A DNA stretch of 48,752 nucleotides. Origin: Lachnospiraceae bacterium. GTDB taxonomy: Bacteria; Bacillota; Clostridia; Lachnospirales; Lachnospiraceae. The notes beneath the pieces were generated by a model. That model searched no databases, had not been told where the DNA came from, and saw only the letters and a list, made by a program, of their open reading frames with translations. Position numbers and translations under genes: made by a program. This document shows, piece by piece, positions 7,211-13,406 of this stretch (positions within the stretch are counted from its first letter, which is position 1; each line of letters opens with the position of its first letter). Location of the stretch: contig JAUNOA010000008.1 in NCBI GenBank assembly GCA_030531245.1, positions 1 through 48,752 of the forward strand, read 5' to 3'.

Positions 7211-8198
7211 TTATAGTCTCCAATGCAGCAATCATCTCTTTTCTCGATACATCATCAGTTATTATAGGATTACCGAGTCCCCTTAAAAGAATGAATCTTA
7301 TCTTACCGTCTCTGATTTTTTTATCGTTATAACAAAAATCGAGAACAGCATCGGGATTAATATTTTTGATTTTTGTTAAAAGACCATTTCTTTTTAAAAC
7401 GGTTTTAAGTTCTTCAAGATTCTCAGTACTAAGCCATCCTCTTTTTACGGATATTTCAAAGGCACAGATCATACCGAGTCCGACACAGACGCCGTGCTTA
7501 TATTTATAAGCAGAAGCGGCTTCAATGGCATGACCGAGCGTGTGACCGAAATTCAGAATGTTTCGTTTATGCTCGTCATACGGATCCTCATCAGTAATCA
7601 TTTTTTTGAATGAAAGACACTCTTCAATTCCTGGTTCAAAGACATTTCCTGAAATGACTCCGGTTTTTATTAATTCTGCTCTGCCATTGGACACTTCGTC
7701 AGATGGTAAGGAATCCGTAGTTTTTTTGTTTACGTATACCAAAGACGGTTGATAAAACGTTCCTATGACATTTTTAATTGTGTCATAATCGCATCCGTTC
7801 TTTCCGCCTATAGCAGAATCAACCTGTGCCAGTAAAGTTGTGGGAACCTGAATAAATCTAAGTCCGCGTTTATAGGTTGATGCAGCAAATCCGGCTATAT
7901 CTCCGACTACACCACCTCCGAGAGCTAGAATCAGGTCATCTCTGTTGAACTGATTCTGAATCAGAAAGTCGTATATATTTATAATTGTATCAATACTCTT
8001 TGACTCTTCGCCTGGTTTTATTGAATAAGAGTAGACTGAATTGTTCAAAACAGAACAGGCCGATGAAACTTCTTTCAGATATAATTCCGCAAGATTGTCA
8101 TCTGTTATGATACATATTTTTTTATCTGCTGCATTAATAAATCCCAATGCTTTTGTCAAATCATCAAAACTGTCTTTTACTATAATTATTGAACTCAT
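7197..8198 (-). CDS. aroB: 3-dehydroquinate synthase
   Basis: Second step of the shikimate pathway: converts DAHP to 3-dehydroquinate with NAD and a divalent metal. It has 333 residues from the only in-frame ATG; a TTG at 8240 would add 14 atypical residues. NAD-binding GGGVVGD is at 94-100, followed by PTTLLAQVDSAIGGK; metal ligands are Glu175 (RAELIK), His219 (NFGHTLGH) and His235 (KHGVCVG). No good Shine-Dalgarno sequence precedes the ATG. No other aro gene is present, so it is an isolated pathway member in an lspA-rluD transcript. Confidence 0.95.
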   Translation of the reverse strand: MSSIIIVKDSFDDLTKALGFINAADKKICIITDDNLAELYLKEVSSACSVLNNSVYSYSIKPGEESKSIDTIINIYDFLIQNQFNRDDLILALGGGVVGDIAGFAASTYKRGLRFIQVPTTLLAQVDSAIGGKNGCDYDTIKNVIGTFYQPSLVYVNKKTTDSLPSDEVSNGRAELIKTGVISGNVFEPGIEECLSFKKMITDEDPYDEHKRNILNFGHTLGHAIEAASAYKYKHGVCVGLGMICAFEISVKRGWLSTENLEELKTVLKRNGLLTKIKNINPDAVLDFCYNDKKIRDGKIRFILLRGLGNPIITDDVSRKEMIAALETINEKG

Positions 8199-8207
8199 TA
8201 TGGTACC

Positions 8208-8251
8208 AAAAACATTATGGCACCCGAATAGCAAATGCAATCGTGTGCCAT
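8208..8251 (-). terminator. possible hairpin between sepF and aroB
   Basis: Inverted repeat ATGGCAC / GTGCCAT (8217-8223 and 8245-8251) with a 21 nt loop. On the minus strand it is followed by AATG and five T (8208-8212). It could end or attenuate the sepF transcript ahead of aroB. The stem is short, so this is uncertain. Confidence 0.35.
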
Positions 8252-8265
8252 ATAAATAATAATTA

Positions 8266-8775
8266 TCAGAATCTAAGCTTCATTCCTGTTACATCAAACT
8301 GTCCGGAATTGAGAAAATCCTGAAAATCACCGGAAAGTTCAACCTGTGACGGTGTAGCAATGAAAATATAATTCGAAATACTCTGAAGTTTCCCTCTCAT
8401 GCTGTATGTAGCGCCTGAAGTAAAGTCAATGATTCGCTGAGCAAGATCTGTTGGAAGCCCTTCCATATTCAGAACAACGGCTTTACCGGAGAGAAGATTG
8501 TCTGTAATTGTTCTGGAATCCGCTACAGTAGTTGGTTTAATCATGGTTACTTCCATATAACGTTTTACAGGAGTTATATTCTTTTTTGAAGTAAACAGAC
8601 CCTGCTTTTGTTCTTCGTCTTCAGTATACTCTTCTGCAATATCTTTGTTTCGTTTGAAAAAACTTTTATGAGGAGTTTCTTCTACTTCATATTCATCGTC
8701 ATCGTCATAGTACTCGTCGTCTTCTGCATCAGGATTGATTTTCATACTATCTATTATCTTACCGAAAACTCCCAT
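8266..8775 (-). CDS. sepF: SepF cell division protein
   Basis: A 169-residue FtsZ-binding, membrane-tethered division protein that forms rings and bundles FtsZ filaments in Gram-positives. The short N-terminal amphipathic segment (MGVFGKIIDSMK) is the membrane anchor type. It is followed by a very acidic linker (about 15-65) and the C-terminal SepF domain (about 75-169) with EVTMIKPTTVADSRTITDNL and VVLNMEGLPTDLAQRIIDF. It has its own promoter. No ftsZ or ylm genes adjoin; its upstream neighbour encodes an HlyD-like membrane protein. Confidence 0.96.
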   Translation of the reverse strand: MGVFGKIIDSMKINPDAEDDEYYDDDDEYEVEETPHKSFFKRNKDIAEEYTEDEEQKQGLFTSKKNITPVKRYMEVTMIKPTTVADSRTITDNLLSGKAVVLNMEGLPTDLAQRIIDFTSGATYSMRGKLQSISNYIFIATPSQVELSGDFQDFLNSGQFDVTGMKLRF

Positions 8776-8807
8776 TTGTTTCCCATCCTCTCTGTGATTC
8801 TAAATAT

Positions 8808-8836
8808 ATTATCGATGTTTTTCAGGGCAATGTCAA
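8808..8836 (-). promoter_or_regulatory. sepF promoter
   Basis: On the minus strand TTGACA (8831-8836), 17 bp spacer, GATAAT (8808-8813), about 33 nt upstream of the sepF start and just after the stop of the HlyD-like gene. Confidence 0.75.
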
Positions 8837-8839
8837 CAA

Positions 8840-10234
8840 TCATTGGTATATGAAATCACCCTCATGTATATCTGTGGGATCGAACAGAATATGATCATAT
8901 ACATTAAGCCCGTATTTCTGATTCTTTCTGACTATATAATATTCATCATTGGAATCCAGTACGTCAATCTGCCTGAAAACCGTATATCCTTTATTGATAT
9001 TATATACGCCGTCAAGGCTGGCGGTAACACCCAGCTTATATCGTTCGTTGGTACCGGGCCGTACTACATAATCCCCCGGCTGAAAATCACTTTCACTTGA
9101 AAAATCGATATAATAATTTTCACTGTCGGAATAATATACCGTCGTCGGTATATATACTATGCTTGTTCCGGCTTCGGTATAAACTTCTTTATAAAAGCCC
9201 TCTCCGGTATCATCTCCGCCTCTGGCCAGAAATCCTTCAGGAATAGTAAGAAAAGTTTTGGTTACAACGGCGGATTTTGGTATTTTCAGTCCTGTACGTG
9301 TGCCGTCTTCAATATTAAATGTAATATACCTGTCATTAATATAATCAACCATGTATTTATTCAGGTACAATCTTCCGTAAGTATTTCCGTCAATACTATT
9401 GACAGGCTGGTATTCACAATCGGCTGTTATTGAAGAACCTTTAAATTTGATTTTAAGATTTCCGGAACCGGCAAGTTTTTCTTTATCTTCATCGGATAAA
9501 CGGAATACAATTTCCCAGTTTTCATCTGTAATGATTTTACAAACCGGACTATCTGTCGCAACCATTTTGCCTGAATTCATGTGTTCGACGTGATAGCTCT
9601 CTTTATTAAAATCCTCTTCTGTGATCGACTGAATATCTCTTTCTTCAAAGCCATCGATATTAAGGCCTAATACTCCTGCGACAGGGGCATATTCTCTTGA
9701 GAAACTTATCCCGCTTTGTTCCATGGCAGTCTGCATTGCATCGGATCCGGACACATTTGCAAACTCAAGTAAAGTTGAATTTATAGATGCTTTAGCATCA
9801 TATGTTGTAGTAAAGGAATTATCACTGTATTTAATCGAAAAATCACGTAATGATTTCTGGAGACGTCTTGCGTTTTCAGAACTGAGCGACAGATCATATA
9901 GAGAATTGGACGAAAGAAAAGAATTCATCGCACCGGTTTCGTCTATTGAGTAAATTTCAGATCCTACCCGTACCTTTTTTCCCGCAGAAACAAAATAATT
10001 TACGTATCCTGCCTTGGGTGTGGTCATCACACTTTCTTTTCTCACTATTATTCCGAGATGCTCGGTGTTGGGAGTCATGCTCCCTTCCGTTACTTCATAG
10101 AAATTGATCTTATTCTTTTTGAAACTGGTGAAAGCACTGAAGATAACATAAGCAAACAGAATCACAAATACCAGGATTCCGATGTTAAAACGATATCTTC
10201 TGCCTCCAAGGCCTTGTACATGTTTAGACGACAC
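8840..10234 (-). CDS. HlyD-like membrane-anchored protein near sepF
   Basis: About 464 residues from a GTG start. The choice rests on GGAGG four nt upstream of the GTG; the longer frame to 10288 would run through a terminator hairpin. After a basic cytoplasmic tail comes one membrane helix (FNIGILVFVILFAYVIFSAF), then a large outer domain with lipoyl/barrel-sandwich-like elements (TPKAGYVNYFVSAGKKVRVGSEIYSI). The C-terminal part is beta-rich. This resembles HlyD/membrane-fusion adaptors seen next to sepF in many Clostridia. No ABC transporter or outer membrane partner is adjacent, so an efflux role is doubtful; a division or envelope role is only inferred from place. Confidence 0.7.
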   Translation of the reverse strand: MSSKHVQGLGGRRYRFNIGILVFVILFAYVIFSAFTSFKKNKINFYEVTEGSMTPNTEHLGIIVRKESVMTTPKAGYVNYFVSAGKKVRVGSEIYSIDETGAMNSFLSSNSLYDLSLSSENARRLQKSLRDFSIKYSDNSFTTTYDAKASINSTLLEFANVSGSDAMQTAMEQSGISFSREYAPVAGVLGLNIDGFEERDIQSITEEDFNKESYHVEHMNSGKMVATDSPVCKIITDENWEIVFRLSDEDKEKLAGSGNLKIKFKGSSITADCEYQPVNSIDGNTYGRLYLNKYMVDYINDRYITFNIEDGTRTGLKIPKSAVVTKTFLTIPEGFLARGGDDTGEGFYKEVYTEAGTSIVYIPTTVYYSDSENYYIDFSSESDFQPGDYVVRPGTNERYKLGVTASLDGVYNINKGYTVFRQIDVLDSNDEYYIVRKNQKYGLNVYDHILFDPTDIHEGDFIYQ

Positions 10235-10243
10235 TCCGCCTCC

Positions 10244-10275
10244 AAAAATACAGACAGCCCAAATAAGCTGTCTGT
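10244..10275 (-). terminator. terminator/attenuator before the HlyD-like gene
   Basis: A perfect 9 bp stem (10250-10258 with 10267-10275), 8 nt loop, then ATTTTT on the minus strand. It starts about 13 nt after the P-loop gene stop codon. The T-run directly joins the GGAGG ribosome site of the HlyD-like gene, so that gene depends on read-through or a hidden promoter. Confidence 0.8.
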
Positions 10276-10288
10276 AATAAAATTTCAA

Positions 10289-10708
10289 TTACAATGATAC
10301 AACAATGTTTTTTCTGGCATTTTCAGGGAGATCAGACTCTGCTTTGGAAATGCTGAGAACAAATGTCACCCCGTGTTTTGAGCCGAGCTTTTCAAGTTCT
10401 TCGATAACAGGTGCAATATCGGCATCTTCAAGATGTGCAATCTTGATAAAACTGTCGAGGAACATATATTCAAGATCATGATCCTGCGAGATGATGCCTG
10501 CGACAAAGCCTATGAAACCATCAACATTTCCTACAGGAAACTCTTTTACATTGATAAGTCTGATTTTGATATCAAGATCATGCATGTGTTTTGAGTTCTT
10601 GTCTAAATAAACGATAGTTCCCTCACAGGATTTAACTGCAGTGTTGGCTTTTTCAAGCAGATACGGTGTTTTTCCTTTGCCATTTTCACCCGCGATTATC
10701 TGGACCAT
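10289..10708 (-). CDS. small P-loop ATPase-like protein
   Basis: A 139-residue protein with a Walker A motif at the extreme N-terminus (AGENGKGKT, 6-14), a possible Walker B (LEYMFLDS) around residue 80, and a RecA/AAA-like alternating hydrophobic pattern. Similar small proteins lie near sepF in Clostridia and are sometimes labelled PilT-like, with no evidence of pilus function. It is transcribed from its own consensus promoter and followed by a terminator. I cannot name a function; it may be a nucleotide switch linked to the HlyD-like neighbour. Confidence 0.75.
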   Translation of the reverse strand: MVQIIAGENGKGKTPYLLEKANTAVKSCEGTIVYLDKNSKHMHDLDIKIRLINVKEFPVGNVDGFIGFVAGIISQDHDLEYMFLDSFIKIAHLEDADIAPVIEELEKLGSKHGVTFVLSISKAESDLPENARKNIVVSL

Positions 10709-10743
10709 AATAATGGATACCTCCTATTATTTCATATATTAGT

Positions 10744-10772
10744 ATTATAAATTATAGAGCATTAAAGTGCAA
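10744..10772 (-). promoter_or_regulatory. promoter of the P-loop gene
   Basis: On the minus strand TTGCAC (10767-10772), 17 bp spacer and a perfect TATAAT (10744-10749). AGGAGGT (10719-10725) follows about 10 nt before the ATG. Confidence 0.8.
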
Positions 10773-10776
10773 TCAG

Positions 10777-11856
10777 TTACCGTACACCGGACAAATAGTA
10801 GTCCATATTATTATACAATGAATCCGTTGTGTCGCTTTTAAGGACTATAGTGACAAATTCATCGTCATTTTCATTACTTACTGCCATAACAAGGCAATGA
10901 CCGGCAGCAAGTGTTGTACCTGTTTTACCGGCTATCACAGAGATTGTCTCAGGTAAGTCTCTTTCACCGGTAATATATTTATTTGTGTTTTTCCATAGTC
11001 GTGATCCATAGGTACCGTCTTCATTAAGATACTCGACATTATACTCCTTTGTACTGCATATCTCTATAAAATCAGGATATTGCATAGCTTCATTAAGCAT
11101 AAGATACAAATCGTATGCCGTTGTATAGTGGTCTTCATCAGTCATTCCGTGAGGATTCTTAAAATGTGTATCCGCAGCACCTATTTCCGTAGCCTCTTTA
11201 TTCATAATATCTACAAAAGCATCTATACTTCCTCCGACATGAATAGCAATAGCATTTGCCGCATCATTTCCTGAAGGCAGCAATAAACCGTAAAGCAATT
11301 GTCTTAAAGTGTATGTCTGACCCGGTTTGATATAAGCCAGACTGGCGCCTTCTTCTGTTATCAAAGCATCATTGGTAATAACGACCAGATCATCAATATT
11401 TCCGTACTTAAGAGCACACAAAGCAGTCATTATTTTAGTAGTACTGGCCGGATTCATCCTTTCTGTCGGAGCTTTGGCTGAAATTATATTTCCGCCGGAG
11501 CGTCCGGTAATAAGTCCTGCATCTGATGTCAGCATTTCGTCAGAGTAATCTGTATCCTTATTCAACACGGCCAGGTCGGATGCAAACGGAACCAGCCTGT
11601 CTGAGACAAGATCTTCGGTTTTGATCAGATTTGTATAACCATTCTCTGTATCATAATAGTCATTGATCCGTGTTTTTTTGAATTGTATGTAACCAAAAAT
11701 AAATAGAAGCACAACAGCCAATAGAAGTACTACAAGCAGAATGCTTCTAATAATGATTATTCTCCTGTTGCGTTTTTTCTTACGCAGCTTATATGAATAA
11801 TAGTTTATATTACCTGTATGCTTCTCTGAATTCAAAGTCACCTCTGTCAAGTGCAA
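10777..11856 (-). CDS. serine-type D-Ala-D-Ala carboxypeptidase (DacA/PBP5 family)
   Basis: Trims the terminal D-alanine of peptidoglycan stem peptides outside the membrane. Active-site triads are complete: STTK (Ser138, Lys141), SGN (195-197) and KTG (311-313). A basic tail and single membrane anchor (about 34-56) replace a cleavable signal peptide, and the C-terminal PBP5 beta-domain is absent. The start is uncertain: no ATG fits, and TTG 11856 or GTG 11841 lie inside the end of mgsA. It closes the rodA-mrdA shape unit, which fits a role in wall maturation during elongation. Confidence 0.9.
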   Translation of the reverse strand: MHLTEVTLNSEKHTGNINYYSYKLRKKKRNRRIIIIRSILLVVLLLAVVLLFIFGYIQFKKTRINDYYDTENGYTNLIKTEDLVSDRLVPFASDLAVLNKDTDYSDEMLTSDAGLITGRSGGNIISAKAPTERMNPASTTKIMTALCALKYGNIDDLVVITNDALITEEGASLAYIKPGQTYTLRQLLYGLLLPSGNDAANAIAIHVGGSIDAFVDIMNKEATEIGAADTHFKNPHGMTDEDHYTTAYDLYLMLNEAMQYPDFIEICSTKEYNVEYLNEDGTYGSRLWKNTNKYITGERDLPETISVIAGKTGTTLAAGHCLVMAVSNENDDEFVTIVLKSDTTDSLYNNMDYYLSGVR

Positions 11857-12205
11857 GTATCATAAGTTCTGCGGAAGCAAGATTTGTCGCAAGCGGAATA
11901 TTATAATTGTCACAACTGCCTACTATACTGCTTATAGAAGGTTCGTGTGTCTTTGGATGAAGCGGATCCCGAAGAAAAATAACAAGATCCAGTTCATTGT
12001 CGTCTATCTGGGCACAGAACTGTTCGATTCCCCCGACTGATCCGGAGATAAATTTATGTACTTTAAGTCCGGTAGCTTCTTCAATAAGTCTGCCGGTAAC
12101 ACCTGTAGCGTACAGTTCATGTTTTTCAAGTATTGATTTATAGGCAACGCAGAAATCCTGCATCAATCTTTTTTTTGTGTCATGTGCTATGAAGCCGATT
12201 TTCAT
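11810..12205 (-). CDS. mgsA: MgsA homologue lacking catalytic aspartates
   Basis: A 131-residue protein clearly homologous to methylglyoxal synthase (DHAP to methylglyoxal plus phosphate): AHDTKK at the N-terminus, LYATGVTGRLIEEATGL, SGSVGG, FLRDPL and NIPLATN. Aligned by eye to the E. coli enzyme, the catalytic Asp71 position of GGDQQ is Ile60 (GGIEQ) and the Asp101 position of PHDPD is Ser90 (HEPS). Asp20, Asp91 and His98 equivalents remain (Asp9, Asp80, His87). Activity is therefore doubtful; it may bind phosphate or phospho-sugars as a regulator. It overlaps rodA by 4 nt (ATGA) and has a good AGGAGG site, so it is co-translated with wall genes. Confidence 0.85.
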   Translation of the reverse strand: MKIGFIAHDTKKRLMQDFCVAYKSILEKHELYATGVTGRLIEEATGLKVHKFISGSVGGIEQFCAQIDDNELDLVIFLRDPLHPKTHEPSISSIVGSCDNYNIPLATNLASAELMILALDRGDFEFREAYR

Positions 12206-13332
12206 AGAAACCTCCTTGACCGTGTTACATCGGGATGCAGTCCTACGCTTAATACAATCCCCATCCCCAAATACATACTTAACAGAGAGCTGACACCGGA
12301 GCTGATGAAAGGAAGAGGAAGTCCGGTATTAGGAAACAATCCTGTAGCAACGGCTATATTTGTAAAACTCTGTAAAGCAATCAGCATTCCGATGCCTGTA
12401 CATATGACCTTACCTTGTAAATCTGCTGCTTTACGTGCCATACGCAGGCACTGAAATACAACCAGTGCAAACAACAGTATAACGACCACACTGCCGATAA
12501 AGCCCAATTCCTCACCTATAATTGCAAAAATAAAATCAGTCTGTTCTTCAGCAAGAAAATTGCCGTTTTTTACGGACTCAAGGCCTGTATTGTTCAGCCC
12601 TTTTCCATAAAGCTTTCCCGAAGCGATTGCCATAACCGAATTGTTCTGCTGCATATTTTCATCAACATATCCGGTCTTATTGAAAAAAGCAAGTATACGT
12701 CCTATTCTGTAATCACCGAGAAAATCCAGCATTCCGTTTTTTACAAGTAAAATGAAACCGACACCCAGCGGAATAAGAACTGCCAGAACAATGACAATAA
12801 ATTTATAAGACAGTCCGGCGACAAAAAACATGCATGCTACCTGAACCATAAGAATAATTGTGGTTGATGTATCAGGCTCAAGAATGATAAGAATGATGGG
12901 AATCAGTGCTAATCCAATCCCCGCCAGAATTATGTTTAAATTGTCCAGACGATCTTTATTCTTTCCGAAAAAATCGGCAAAGAAGAGTACCAGTCCGATT
13001 TTTACAAACTCTGAAGGCTGGAACTGTCCGAGAACAGGAAGTGTGATCCACCTTCGGGCTCCTCCTCTTATAAGTCCGACAACAAGAACCATAACGAGCA
13101 GTACACAACATCCCAGATAAATAATGATGCTGAATTTAAGCATTGTATGGTAATCAATAAATGAAATAATTACCATCATCGCAAGCCCGAGCAATGCGCC
13201 GTATATCTGCTTGTTTACCAGTCCGTCATCTCCGCCTGTTGCACTGTTAATTGCAAGAACACCGATTGCACTAAGCACAACAATGCAGATCATCAGTATG
13301 AAATTGTAGTTTTTAAAAGATACTTTAGTCAA
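12202..13332 (-). CDS. rodA: RodA, SEDS peptidoglycan glycosyltransferase
   Basis: Polymerises lipid II into glycan strands for cell elongation, paired with PBP2. About 376 residues with ten predicted membrane helices. It shows SEDS features such as QPSEFVKIGLVLFFADFFG, LEPDTSTT, GLNNTG, FAIIGEELGFIGS and TGLPLPFISSGVSSLL near the C-terminus. I chose the TTG at 13332 because GGAG lies 7 nt upstream; the frame extends to 13380 without a better start. Placement next to mrdA favours RodA over FtsW. Confidence 0.92.
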   Translation of the reverse strand: MTKVSFKNYNFILMICIVVLSAIGVLAINSATGGDDGLVNKQIYGALLGLAMMVIISFIDYHTMLKFSIIIYLGCCVLLVMVLVVGLIRGGARRWITLPVLGQFQPSEFVKIGLVLFFADFFGKNKDRLDNLNIILAGIGLALIPIILIILEPDTSTTIILMVQVACMFFVAGLSYKFIVIVLAVLIPLGVGFILLVKNGMLDFLGDYRIGRILAFFNKTGYVDENMQQNNSVMAIASGKLYGKGLNNTGLESVKNGNFLAEEQTDFIFAIIGEELGFIGSVVVILLFALVVFQCLRMARKAADLQGKVICTGIGMLIALQSFTNIAVATGLFPNTGLPLPFISSGVSSLLSMYLGMGIVLSVGLHPDVTRSRRFL

Positions 13333-13343
13333 AATACTACTCC

Positions 13344-13372
13344 ATTGTACAATATTTTGTATACTTATACAA
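13344..13372 (-). promoter_or_regulatory. promoter-like, doubly palindromic element upstream of rodA
   Basis: On the minus strand TTGTAT (13367-13372), 17 bp spacer, TACAAT (13344-13349). Two palindromes coincide with it: ATTGTACAAT (13344-13353) and TTGTATA-CT-TATACAA (13357-13372). A start from this -10 would leave almost no leader before the chosen rodA TTG, so it may instead be an operator or hairpin. Confidence 0.4.
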
Positions 13373-13406
13373 CAAATCACACAAAATATTCATTTATGTA
13401 AACTTA

